Shown here piece after piece: positions 55,616-64,000 of a stretch of 64,000 nucleotides of DNA. The notes under the pieces are model-generated. The model ran no database searches. It was not told the origin of the DNA and saw nothing but the letters and a program-made list of their open reading frames with translations. The translations under genes and the position numbers were made by a program. The stretch comes from an uncultured Bryobacterales bacterium (GTDB lineage Bacteria > Acidobacteriota > Terriglobia > Bryobacterales > UBA6623). The stretch is from contig OX638379.1 of NCBI GenBank assembly GCA_951813605.1, positions 2,704,062 to 2,768,061 of the forward strand, in the 5' to 3' direction. Within the stretch, counting starts at the first letter, position 1. Each line of letters begins with the position of its first letter.

Positions 55616-56243
55616 TCAATGCCGGCAGGCTGGACGAGCCCCCCCAGAGCTCCGAGAATGCCTTGTCGGCGGACCCCACGCTCGCTCTGGCTAGCTCGAA
55701 CCGCGACCAAGTGCGCGAGGCGCTGCGAAACTGGTGAAGCTTGCAACACGGTCAGGCCGTGCCCGGAATCCCGCTCGGCCACAGCGGGCGGCGACTCCGC
55801 ATACACTCTTCATCCTTGGTAGCGCTTACGAGCGAAGGGCCATTGGTGAAGTCGGTCGGGGCAGGACCATCGGATGGCCGATGGCAAGCGATCGTCCAGA
55901 CTATCGGGAGTGCGGCAGCCCGCGGGACCCGATTGGATCGGCGAAGTCCGGCGGATGGAACGGACGATCGAGGTACTAGGGACAAACCTCTCGACACGCG
56001 CCGCAGCCATCGAGGGGATATGGCTTCAGGCTCCGCGGCACCGGGCCGATTCGGGTAGGCCCGATCTCCGGAGACTGATCCGTCGCCGGGGTGCCGCTCA
56101 GACTCCCCGCAAGCGTCTGTCCAGGAACTGTTGACGGCGTGCGATCCGGGCACGACCTCCTGACCGTCTGGCCAGAGCAACAGCATGCGAGATCGCCGGA
56201 CGATGACGCTGAGGGCGGCGCCCGCCGTCCCGTGCGGACCGGG
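55616..56243. other. Intergenic region between decayed genes
   Basis: A 628-base stretch between the CRTAC1 and TonB remnants. Short frames were inspected on both strands and none matched a family. It may be old, fully eroded coding sequence, but nothing can be shown. Confidence 0.35.
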
Positions 56244-56990
56244 CTAATGCAATCTGAATCTCACTTCAATCTGCGCGGCGACGCGCACCGGTTTGCCGTC
56301 CTAGTTGCCGGGCGAAAAGTCCCACTGCTTGACGGCTTCGACCGATTTCTCGTCCAGCCCCATGCCCAAACTCTCAACGATCCGAATATTGTGTGCCTTC
56401 CCGTCTTCCCACACCTCAACGGCCAGCTTGACCGTGCCTTCGCGCTTGGCTTTGCGCGCCTCCAAGGAATATTCCGGCTCGACGTGGTGCACGAGCCTCG
56501 GGCTGGAAACGCCATCCCCGATCCGCCAAACGCCTTCGCTGATGCCGTCGGCAGACCCATGCGCTACACCAGATGCTGCGTCCCGCCCCGTTGTGGAACC
56601 GCTCCCGGTACCCGCGCCGAATCCAGTCCCTGGGCCTGCAGACGCGAGACCTTCCTCTCCGGTTGAATCCGCTTCCCTTGACACGTCTCGGTCAAGCATC
56701 TCCTCGTTTGGATTCTTTGCAGGAGTCCGTACCTGCTCAGTCACAACTCGCCCGAGCGCTCCGGAAAAGGCAAGAATAATCATGCCCAGGCTGATCGCCA
56801 GAGTGACGACGGCATACCAGATTAGAAGGATCTTGATCTGCCTGACGTGTCCGGCCATCTGCGTGACCGCGCTGGCAACCTGTGCAAGGTCGTCGTTTCG
56901 CACGTCGTACTGCTTTGAATCGGGATTCACAAATCCAAGCCTCCGGAGAAGTGAGCATGCCTCACGCCCTGCACGAATTCCTTCCTGCAC
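56244..56990 (-). pseudogene. TonB-family energy transducer with premature stop
   Basis: The frame from GTG 56990 has one membrane segment (about residues 53-75, 'ILLIWYAVVTLAISLGMIIL'), a Gly/Ser/Thr-rich periplasmic linker and a TonB C-terminal domain ('PRLVHHVEPEYSLEARKAKR', 'GTVKLAVEVWEDGKAHNIRI', 'KSVEAVKQWDFSPGN'). A TAG at 56301-56303 then interrupts it. The same frame continues for 18 more residues with the expected last TonB strand ('DGKPVRVAAQIEVRFRLH') to a TAG at 56244. The stop removes the terminal beta strand that contacts receptors. It might be a recent nonsense mutation, a sequence error, or a read-through site. Confidence 0.75.
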
Positions 56991-57251
56991 GAAATTGTGC
57001 GCATCTCGATTTCGCCGGTACTGCTAAGCGTTAATTCTAGACCCAGCGCTGCCGGGATTTGCTTGGCTGGTTCGCGGAATGGCGCCGCATTCCTCCAGCG
57101 CCCGCTCGGCCGTCTAGCCCCCTACCCTTCAAACCGACCGATTCATCAGCCCCGGACTGGATGCAACCCCGCCGTCCGCCAGGACGAGCGCGCAACCGAC
57201 GGCTTGCGGGTCGGATTTCGCGCACCCGCGCGGCGGCGACCGCGAAGAGAC

Positions 57252-59180
57252 TCAGGACACCTCGGCGGCGAGGATCTCGGACAATTGCGCCCATTCGTCC
57301 TCTCGGCGCTGCAACTCGCGCTGGCCCGCCTCGAGCTCCTGCAGTACCTTTCGGCGGCGAGCGTGACTACGGCTCGAGGAAGCTAGCTCCAGCTGCAGGA
57401 CGCGGCAATCTTCCTCGATGCTCTCGATCTCCTCTTCGATCGCGCCTACTCTGCCTCGAAGCTGTTCGACCTTCAGAGGGTTCATCCGCCGCGGCATGGA
57501 AGGCTCGGCGGCACGAAGAGCGGCCCGCAACTCCCCGCTAACAGCCTTCCCGGCAGGGCGCTCGGCATCCGCGGCCCGGCGCTCTCGCGACCACAGGAAT
57601 TCTTCGTATCCACCGGGAAAGACTTCTAGATCGCCGTCCCCGACATGCACGACCTTGTTTGCCAGGCGGTCGATGAAATAGCGGTCGTGGGAAACGAACA
57701 CCATCGTGCCGTCGAAGTCAAGCAGGGCCGGCAGCAGGACTTCCTTCGCGCGCAGATCGAGATGGTTAGTCGGTTCGTCCAGAAGGAGGAAGTTGCTGGG
57801 CTGCAGGAGAAGGCGTGCTAGCGCGTAGCGGTTTCGCTCTCCGCCCGACAGCACGCGGATGCGCTTGAAGGCGTCGTCACCGCTGAACAGGAAGCAGCCT
57901 AGCAATCCCCTCAGCTGGGACTCGCCCATCAAGGGGGCTTGGCCGAGAAGATCCTCGAAAAGAACGGCGTCCGGGTTCAATGCCCTGTACTGGTCTTGCG
58001 CGAAGTAATCAATGCCGACACGGTAGCCTTCCTTCCGCATGCCCGCCGTCAGCGGCTCGATCCCGGCCAGAATGCGGATGAGGGTCGACTTCCCGGCCCC
58101 GTTCGCGCCCACTAGCGCGATGCGGTCGCCGCGCTCGACGCGCAACGAGACGCGTTCAAACACTTGGTTGTCGCCGTAGCTCTTGGCGACATCGCGCAAC
58201 TCGACGACAACCCGTCCGGAGGGCGGAGGCTGGGGAAACCGGAAGTGAATCGTTTTCTCCTCCGAAGGAATCTCGACGCGCTCCATCTTCTCGAGTTCCT
58301 TGATCCGGCTCTGCACCTGCTTGGCCTTGCTCGCCTTGTATCGGAACCTGCTTATGAACGCTTCGAGCTGCTCGATCCGGTCCCGTTGGTTGCGGTAGGC
58401 GGCACGAATCTGCTCGAGACGCTCGTCCCGCAGCTTCTCGAACTTGGAGTAGTTGCCCGTGTACAAGTGGGCCTTGCGATTCCATAGATGCACGACCTTG
58501 CGCACCGTGGCATCGAGAAAGAAGCGGTCGTGCGAGATAACGATGTAGGCGTGGGGGTAGCTTTCGAGGTAGCTCTCGAGCCAGTTGCGGGCCTCGAGAT
58601 CCAAGTGGTTCGTGGGCTCGTCAAGCAACAGGAGATTGGGCTTCTCGAGCAGCAGCTTGGCCAGCGCGATCCGCATCTGCCAGCCCCCCGAGAACTCGTC
58701 GCAGGGCCGGTTCCAATCCTTTCGCGGAAACGCGAGGCCCCCCAGCACCGTGCCCACTCTTGCCTCCGTGGTGTAGCCGTCGAGAGCCTGGAAGCGCGAC
58801 GAGCACCACTCGTACCGATCGAGCACCGCTTGGAAGTCCGGGCCGCTGGTGTCCACCACGGCCATGCGTTCGGCCAGCTCGTCGAGCTCGCGTTCGAGGG
58901 CCTTCGCCTCCTGGAAGACGCTCGCGCATTCCTCGAAGACCGTGCGTCCGGAGAACGCAAGCCCTTCCTGGGGCAGGTACCCGATGCGAATGCTCTTCTG
59001 CCGCTCTATGGAGCCAGCGTCGAGGGGCTCCGAGCCGTGCAGGATCTTCAGGAGCGTGGACTTGCCCGTGCCGTTGCCGCCCACGATACCGACCCGGTCG
59101 CCGGGCGAGACCAGCCAGTCCAGCCCGTCGAACAGCACCCGCGCACCGTAGCGCATGCGGGCTCCCGCAAGCCGGATCAT
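57252..59180 (-). CDS. ABC-F family ATPase (ribosome-associated type)
   Basis: A 642-residue protein with two ABC domains and no membrane segments. Domain 1 has Walker A 'GIVGGNGTGKSTLLK', signature 'EFSGGWQMRIALAKLL' and Walker B 'LLLLDEPTNHLDLEARNWLE'. The linker between the domains is basic and coiled ('YRNQRDRIEQLEAFISRFRY'). Domain 2 has 'ALVGANGAGKSTLIRILA', 'VLSGGERNRYALARLLL' and 'FLLLDEPTNHLDL'. A C-terminal coiled coil follows ('RVGAIEEEIESIEEDCRVLQ'), as in Uup-like or EttA-like proteins. ABC-F proteins act on ribosomes to relieve stalling or modulate translation. The start overlaps the end of the uridine kinase gene by four bases. Confidence 0.93.
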   Translation of the reverse strand: MIRLAGARMRYGARVLFDGLDWLVSPGDRVGIVGGNGTGKSTLLKILHGSEPLDAGSIERQKSIRIGYLPQEGLAFSGRTVFEECASVFQEAKALERELDELAERMAVVDTSGPDFQAVLDRYEWCSSRFQALDGYTTEARVGTVLGGLAFPRKDWNRPCDEFSGGWQMRIALAKLLLEKPNLLLLDEPTNHLDLEARNWLESYLESYPHAYIVISHDRFFLDATVRKVVHLWNRKAHLYTGNYSKFEKLRDERLEQIRAAYRNQRDRIEQLEAFISRFRYKASKAKQVQSRIKELEKMERVEIPSEEKTIHFRFPQPPPSGRVVVELRDVAKSYGDNQVFERVSLRVERGDRIALVGANGAGKSTLIRILAGIEPLTAGMRKEGYRVGIDYFAQDQYRALNPDAVLFEDLLGQAPLMGESQLRGLLGCFLFSGDDAFKRIRVLSGGERNRYALARLLLQPSNFLLLDEPTNHLDLRAKEVLLPALLDFDGTMVFVSHDRYFIDRLANKVVHVGDGDLEVFPGGYEEFLWSRERRAADAERPAGKAVSGELRAALRAAEPSMPRRMNPLKVEQLRGRVGAIEEEIESIEEDCRVLQLELASSSRSHARRRKVLQELEAGQRELQRREDEWAQLSEILAAEVS

Positions 59181-59824
59181 GAGCCTGATTCTAGCGGAGA
59201 GGCCAGATACCCCGACGCGGTGCTCGCGGGCTCTCTGACTACGTGGCGCATGATCGCCTGGGCGGTGTCGCTTGGCGGGAGGACGCCCCGGATCACGAGA
59301 TCCGCGCGATCGCGATTAGGCAGCACGTGCTCTCGGTACATCGGGGCCACTTGGCGCCGCCACTGATCGCGCACGGAATCCTCCGAGCGTCCCCGGCGAG
59401 CCGTGTCCCTGGCGATGCGGCGGTCGAGGCAAACCGCTTCCGGAGCGTCCAAGAACACAGCTAGATCGAGGACAGAACGCACCCGGGGGTGCCATAGCGC
59501 GAAGAGTCCTTCCAGCACCAAGGTCTCGCAAGGCCCCAGCGGGTCGGGCTTTGCGACGCGGGAATGGGTCGAGAATTCGTAGCGCGGCACGGCGACACGC
59601 TCCCCGGCAAGCAGCCGGTCAACATGCCCTGTCAGCAATTCCCAGTCGATCGCCGCGGGCGCATCGAAGTTCACCTTGTCTCGCTCGCGGGGCGGCAGCA
59701 ACGAAAGGTCTCGATAGAACGAGTCCAGGCACAGGACGCCGCATCCCGGCAGCGTGCGCGCAATTTCCCGCGCCAAGAGCGTCTTGCCGGCGCCGGACGG
59801 CCCGGCGATTCCAATGCAGACCAT
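59177..59824 (-). CDS. Uridine kinase family P-loop kinase
   Basis: A 215-residue kinase similar to uridine/cytidine kinase (Udk), which phosphorylates uridine to UMP in pyrimidine salvage. The P-loop is 'GIAGPSGAGKTLLAREIA' and the Asp/Phe-Tyr motif is 'VLCLDSFYRDLSLLPPRERD'. 'NFDAPAAIDWELLTGHVDRL' matches the conserved substrate region, and 'ETLVLEGLFALWHPRVRSVL' and 'RRIARDTARRGRSEDSVRDQ' supply the lid arginines. The length is typical. It is translationally coupled to the ABC-F gene. Confidence 0.87.
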   Translation of the reverse strand: MVCIGIAGPSGAGKTLLAREIARTLPGCGVLCLDSFYRDLSLLPPRERDKVNFDAPAAIDWELLTGHVDRLLAGERVAVPRYEFSTHSRVAKPDPLGPCETLVLEGLFALWHPRVRSVLDLAVFLDAPEAVCLDRRIARDTARRGRSEDSVRDQWRRQVAPMYREHVLPNRDRADLVIRGVLPPSDTAQAIMRHVVREPASTASGYLASPLESGS

Positions 59825-59903
59825 GGCGGCTACGGCCCGACAGCGCTCCGGATGGTCCGGTCGGACGTCCGCGCGCCCAGCGGCGCTCTCCCGGAAGCAG
59901 GGT

Positions 59904-61598
59904 CTAGCGATCCCAAGACCGCCACTCGATCACGCCCACCCGATCTGCCCATTCCTGCCACATGGCCGACATCTCGGCCACTTTATCCGGCATTGCTGCC
60001 GCCAGGTCGCTCAGCTCGCTGCGGTCCTTCCCTAGGTCGTACAGCTCCCAGCGGCCCTCCTCGGGCTTGGAGTACTTCGAGACGAGCTTCCAATCGCCGA
60101 CCCGCACGGCTCTGTTGCCTTCGTGCTCCCAGTACAGGCCCTCGGGGTGGCCCTCGGGGTCCTCGCCTTGGAGGGCCGGAGCGAGGGAGGTTCCCTCCAG
60201 CGGCGTGATCTCGTTGCCGTTGTAGGTTTCCGGATACGGGGCCTTCGCCAGGTCGACGCAAGTCGCCATGATGTCGATCAGGTGACCGACATGGTCCGTC
60301 CACTCTCCCCTGGCAGTAATTCCCTGCGGCCAGTGGGCGACGAGCGGGGACGAAATCCCGCCTTCGTGAACCCAGTGCTTGTAGTAGCGGAACGGCGTGT
60401 TCGAGACGTTCGCCCACGGGATCCCGTAGCTCTGATAGTTCTCCTCCGCTCCGGGCATGACAGACGGGTCGTTGCCCACCGCGACCGGCTCTCCGGCATA
60501 GGTGCGGGTCGGAATGTGCAACGCCTTCCAAGTGTCCCGCGCCTCTTCGGCGCAGCCGCCGTTGTCCGCTAGGAAGAGGATCAGGGTGTTCTCGAGCTGC
60601 CCTCGCTCCTTGAGCGTGTCAACGACCGTGCCGATGGCCTCGTCCATGAGTTCGATCTGCGCCGCGTAAACCTCCATGCGCCGGGCCTGCCACTCCTTGT
60701 TGGGAGCGTCCTCCCACGGCACCTGCGAGGGATCCCGCTCGCTCATGCCCGCCGACTCGTCCAAGACTCCCATGCTCCGCATGCGCTCCAAGCGTTCCTC
60801 GCGAAGCTTGTCCCAGCCGACGTCATAGCGCCCCTCGTACTTCGCTATCGCCTCTTCGGGGGCGTGCAGAGGCCAGTGCGGGGAAGTGAAAGGCATGTAC
60901 AGGAAGAACGGGGCGTCCGGGTTCTCGTCCAAGGCCTCGCCGATGAACTGCGACGCGCTCTCCCCGATAGCGGTCGTGTAGTAGAAATCCGGTCCCGGGT
61001 CCTCGGGCTCGTTGCCCCTACTAAGCGACGCCGGGTCGTAGAACGAACCCGCGCCATGGATGGTCCCGAAAAACTTGTCGAAGCCGCGCTGCATGGGCCA
61101 GTTGGAGCGGTCGACCTTGGCGCCCGAGCCTTCCGCCGGGGTGACATGCCACTTGCCGCTCATGAGGGTTGTGTAGCCCGCTTCGCCAAGCACCTCCGCG
61201 ATCGTCACGCAGCTCTTGTTGAGATTCCCCATATAGGAAGGAATCGGCGCTCCGTCCTTGCGGTACTCCGACATCATGTGGCCCACTCCCGCCTGGTGCG
61301 GGTACAGGCCCGTGACAAGCGAGGCGCGCGTCGGACAGCAGCGGGCGTAGTTGTAGAAGGAGCGGAATCGAAGCCCCTGCGCCGCCAGGCGATCGATTAC
61401 GGGGGTATTGATCTCGCCGCCGTAGCAGCCGATGTCAGAAAAGCCCATGTCGTCCGCCATCGTGACTATGATGTTGGGCCGTTTTGCCGATGTGTCGCCT
61501 GACGGGGAGCATGCCCACGGCAAGGCGGCGGCCGCAGCACCCATGCGCAGCAGATCACGGCGGCTCAGGCATGGAATCGCTTGTTGCATTGCGCCCAT
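59904..61598 (-). CDS. Tat-exported sulfatase (arylsulfatase A type)
   Basis: A 564-residue formylglycine sulfatase. Two close ATGs (61598, 61589) are possible; both open a Tat leader 'SRRDLLRMGAAAAALPWACS'. A Cys at the end could be a lipid-anchor site, though the residues before it are not ideal. The metal-binding opening is 'RPNIIVTMADDMGFSDIGCY' and the active-site motif is C87-C-P-T-R91 ('YARCCPTRASLVTGLYPHQA'), with C87 the formylglycine position. 'LILFLADNGGCAEE' supplies the later metal ligands. The C-terminal domain contains 'RVGDWKLVSKYSKPEEGRWE'. It differs in subtype and export route from the sulfatase at 1.4-3.1 kb. Confidence 0.92.
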   Translation of the reverse strand: MGAMQQAIPCLSRRDLLRMGAAAAALPWACSPSGDTSAKRPNIIVTMADDMGFSDIGCYGGEINTPVIDRLAAQGLRFRSFYNYARCCPTRASLVTGLYPHQAGVGHMMSEYRKDGAPIPSYMGNLNKSCVTIAEVLGEAGYTTLMSGKWHVTPAEGSGAKVDRSNWPMQRGFDKFFGTIHGAGSFYDPASLSRGNEPEDPGPDFYYTTAIGESASQFIGEALDENPDAPFFLYMPFTSPHWPLHAPEEAIAKYEGRYDVGWDKLREERLERMRSMGVLDESAGMSERDPSQVPWEDAPNKEWQARRMEVYAAQIELMDEAIGTVVDTLKERGQLENTLILFLADNGGCAEEARDTWKALHIPTRTYAGEPVAVGNDPSVMPGAEENYQSYGIPWANVSNTPFRYYKHWVHEGGISSPLVAHWPQGITARGEWTDHVGHLIDIMATCVDLAKAPYPETYNGNEITPLEGTSLAPALQGEDPEGHPEGLYWEHEGNRAVRVGDWKLVSKYSKPEEGRWELYDLGKDRSELSDLAAAMPDKVAEMSAMWQEWADRVGVIEWRSWDR

Positions 61599-61821
61599 GA
61601 TACCGCCGGGGCCCGCAGGAAGTAGGAGAATCCCTCCGGGCCCCAAGAATGGGAATTGAAATGGCGCCAAGGGGCCTGCGGGAACCCGAGGGAGTGACTT
61701 GGCCGGTCCAATTGGAGCGCTTGGAAATGGTTGGGTAGGTCCGATGGGCCTAGGCAGTCAGGGGCTGCCGGCAATGAGGGCGCCGTCCCGAGACGCGCGC
61801 CCGTTTCGGAGGAGCCCCCGG
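61599..61821. other. Intergenic region upstream of the sulfatase
   Basis: A 223-base stretch between the sulfatase start and the receptor remnant. It contains several GGG/CCC-rich short repeats but no clear promoter or gene. Confidence 0.3.
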
Positions 61822-63303
61822 TCAGAACTCGACCCGGATCCCCGCCGTGATCTTGAGCGGATGAATCGATTGCGTCGACCTGCCGAACAAGGCCGAGGTC
61901 AAGTTGTGGATCGCCGGTGCCAGGTTCACGCGATTGAGCGCGTTCAACGCTTCGAGGCGGATCGGCAGGTCGGCGCCCTCGGAAGTCGCCCACGGGATTG
62001 GGAATACCTTCATGAGTTGAAAGTCCACGGGGCATAGCCCGGATGATCGAAGGTGTTGCGGTCTAGGCCGCCCTCCGTGCCGGAGGGTCGCAGCGGGAGG
62101 TCCGACGCCTTGAACAACCCTCGCTGGAAGTCCGCTCTCGACGCTCCCTTGATGTGGTTGCCGAACGGCAGCGCGTTCGTCACGTCGTAGGTGTCGCCGT
62201 CGGCATTGAAGTCGCTTCCCGCTCCGAACGGCGCCGAGGCATTCACAGTGAAGGGCAATCCGGTCTTGAAGACTCCGGCCGCCGCTAGCTGCCGCCCGAC
62301 AATCACATTGTTCGCAACCGCGTCGGCGAGACGCGGCATGTCGTGCGTCGCGCTGAACGCGAAGCGCTGCCTCGAATCGAAGTCCGCGCAGCCGATGTGA
62401 TCACGTTGTCTCAGGATTCCCACCCGCCCGACCTATTTGGAACGCCAAGCCCGGTGTCAGGCGGGGCGCATCGTCGTCGAACCGATTTCGGCGCAAGCGT
62501 CTTGCTTCGATGGGGTCCGCTGACTGGCTATCCCAAGGGCCCCGAGGACTAGTCCTTTTCCAATCCGCGGATGAGCTTTCGTGTGCGGTGTCAAGAGATT
62601 CCTGGAGAAAAGTGAAAAAAGTGTAGAGCATCCGTGGTTCGGCCCAGCTGGCTCACCCACGTCCGGCGAGCCGCCCTTGTAGTTCCGAGCCGTCTGCGTA
62701 ACAGCGGCGATTCGTCGAGGAAGGTTCCGGACGACATGCGGAGCACTGTGCTGTCGGAAACCCGATAGCGAGACCGACGCGGACCCGGAAGTGCTTCGTC
62801 TTGTCGTGGAGAATCCTCCCGCGAGGATCCGCGAAAACATTCTTGGACAAAAAGCCGTCAGGTGCGCGAATGAACGGTGCGAAGCCCCGCTTTCGGCGCG
62901 CGACGGCAGCACACGCTGCAGGCATAGATGCCCCGTCGCGAATCCACCACGTCAGTATCGATGTTTCCCTGCTTGCCGACTGTCTGCTCCTCGCTGTAAG
63001 GCGGCTGGAACTGGAGGTCGTATCGAAGTACGAGATCGACGGTCGACCTCAGACTGGCCTTCCCTGCATCCATGACGTAGAACTCCATCGTGATGCCGGG
63101 CCGAAGGGTTTCCCAGACGTTGCGCCGGCCCGCCGAGTCCGGGGGCGAATCAGAAATGAGGCCTCGGAGAGTCCGCCGTCGCTACCGAGCGAACTTGCCG
63201 TCTGGTGCACGAGGAAAGCCTGATTGAGGTCCTCGTAGAATGATTGGAAATCGGTCCGGCCCCCCTCTCGCGCCATCTCAATGAAAACCTCGGTAGTGTC
63301 CAC
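61822..63303 (-). pseudogene. Decayed TonB-dependent receptor (C-terminal half), multiple frameshifts
   Basis: Several minus-strand fragments in different frames together resemble the barrel of an Oar-like receptor. In order they are 63303-63049 ('VFIEMAREGGRTDFQSFYED'), 63088-62858 ('STVDLVLRYDLQFQPPYSEE'), 62925-62653 ('GRILHDKTKHFRVRVG'), 62423-62010 ('FKTGLPFTVNASAPFGAG', 'PGYAPWTF') and 62028-61822 ('FQLMKVFPIPW', 'LPIRLEALNALNRVNL'), which ends 'ITAGIRVEF'. The last two overlap by 19 bases in different frames, showing a frameshift. The N-terminal domains are missing. The assignment is good for the last 600 bases and weaker upstream. Confidence 0.65.
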
Positions 63304-63611
63304 AATCCTGGGAGCGCGGAAAGAGGCGACCAGAGGATCACTGAACCTGGAATCGTGGCGGGACTAGAATTCGGTTTCCATCGGCTAGGACCGAACAACC
63401 AGCACAGACTCGACTGGCACACTCGAACTCTTACTCTTATCTACGAGCGCAGGCTGCCAGAGTGCCTGGCCCCAACGCTTTGATGATATTGCCGCAGGTC
63501 CCTAACTTTGCGAGAGCTCTTCCACTTCCATCTGGGACTGAAGTAGCGGCAAGCGTCGCGCCCCAGTTCGGCCGGTAGTAACTCTAGGCAACCGAATCTT
63601 CCAAATTCCTC
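63304..63611. other. Intergenic region between two receptor fragments
   Basis: About 308 bases with no recognisable gene. Minus frames around 63300-63420 may hold further eroded receptor sequence. No terminator was identified after the receptor end at 63612. Confidence 0.3.
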
Positions 63612-64000
63612 CTAAAAGACTACCTTTAGCCCGAACTGAATGTTGCGTTCAGGGAGGGCGGTAGCCGTGACCACACCGAAGTTCGGATTGTTCATGACCC
63701 GCCCTGGTGTGCCGAACGTTGCGTGATTGAATGCGTTGAACCATTCAGTGCGCAACTCGATCCATTTCCCTTCGCCAAAGGGAAACTTGCGAAATAAAGA
63801 TAAGTCGAAGTTCTGGCCGCCGTCGTTTCGGAGTGTGTGACGTCCGGCATTGCCGTACTGCTTGATGCCCGGAGACCCCTGTACGTCAGCGGGCAGTGCG
63901 AAAGCAGAAGTGTTAATCCACCTCGATGGTTGCGAGTTAGAAAGCACTGGGTCGCCAACGTAGTCGGGACGCAAGTAATTGCCAGTATTTCCAGTGTTAG
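63612..64000 (-). CDS. TonB-dependent receptor, C-terminal end (continues past the window)
   Basis: The minus frame is open to the window edge and reads through 'NTGNTGNYLRPDYVGDP', so the 5' part lies outside. The visible 129 residues are the last strands of an Oar-like barrel: 'WINTSAFALPADVQG', 'YGNAGRHTLRNDGGQNFDLS', 'LRTEWFNAFNHATFGTP' and the terminal 'RNIQFGLKVVF' with a final Phe. No frameshift was seen in this part, so the gene may be intact. Confidence 0.88.
   Translation of the reverse strand, partial: NTGNTGNYLRPDYVGDPVLSNSQPSRWINTSAFALPADVQGSPGIKQYGNAGRHTLRNDGGQNFDLSLFRKFPFGEGKWIELRTEWFNAFNHATFGTPGRVMNNPNFGVVTATALPERNIQFGLKVVF

Noticed and set aside
3176..56990. Stop-codon recoding as the reason for in-frame stops
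   Set aside because: Both TAA and TAG interrupt remnants, while intact genes use TAA, TAG and TGA as normal ends. The broken genes also carry frameshifts or truncations, so decay or sequence error is simpler.
57000..57251. Search for a tRNA or small RNA between the TonB remnant and the ABC-F gene
   Set aside because: No cloverleaf-like arms or T-loop sequence could be found. The region is simply short and GC-rich.

Overview
The window is high-GC bacterial chromosomal DNA, probably from an Acidobacteriota member of the Bryobacterales/Solibacter type. The clues are very large TonB-dependent receptors with an N-terminal carboxypeptidase-regulatory domain, a CRTAC1 (ASPIC/UnbV) remnant, a long MoxR/DUF58/BatA/DUF4175/DUF4159 gene run, sulfatases, a PVC-type haem domain protein and a di-haem cytochrome c peroxidase. 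This assignment is inference from gene content. I saw no tRNA, rRNA, CRISPR array or complete insertion sequence.

Layout. 1-3.7 kb: the 3' end of a haem protein, a sulfatase, and a decayed methyltransferase. 4.1-8.5 kb (minus): a sensor kinase, a response regulator, a Tat-exported molybdopterin oxidoreductase and an alkaline-phosphatase-fold protein, tightly packed. 9.3-10.2 kb: a histone-deacetylase-family hydrolase. 10.25-26.05 kb (minus): a ten-gene run that starts with a primary-type sigma factor. It continues with DUF4159, a VWA membrane protein, a caspase-like protein lacking its nucleophile, a TPR protein with a zinc-peptidase motif, MoxR, DUF58, BatA-like VWA, DUF4175 and a small conserved protein. 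26.2-28.7 kb: an S41 protease and an orphan sugar-binding lipoprotein. 28.7-35.3 kb (minus): a TonB receptor, then rpiB, an ExbB-like and a DUF2149 (ExbD-like) protein, and ornithine aminotransferase. 36-37.3 kb: cytochrome c peroxidase. 37.3-39.2 kb: mostly non-coding, with an IS256-type transposase fragment. 39.2-43.7 kb: rimO-yacG-pgpA-NHL protein-cinA. 44-50.4 kb (minus): envelope genes including an OmpA-like protein, an OmpH/Skp-like chaperone and BamA. 50.6-57 kb: a second TonB receptor flanked by decayed genes (TPR, CRTAC1, TonB). 57.2-61.6 kb (minus): ABC-F ATPase, uridine kinase and a second sulfatase. 61.8-64 kb: a decayed TonB receptor and the 3' end of another that leaves the window.

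Two themes stand out. The first is an envelope-oriented gene set: the MoxR run, BamA with Skp, OmpA, and receptors with an ExbB/DUF2149 motor pair. The second is unusually frequent gene decay. Recognisable genes interrupted by in-frame stops or frameshifts lie at 3.2-3.7, 50.6-51.1, 54.9-55.6, 56.2-57.0 and 61.8-63.3 kb, and a transposase fragment lies at 38.2-38.7 kb. This fits a genome that is losing genes, although consensus sequence errors could explain some frameshifts.
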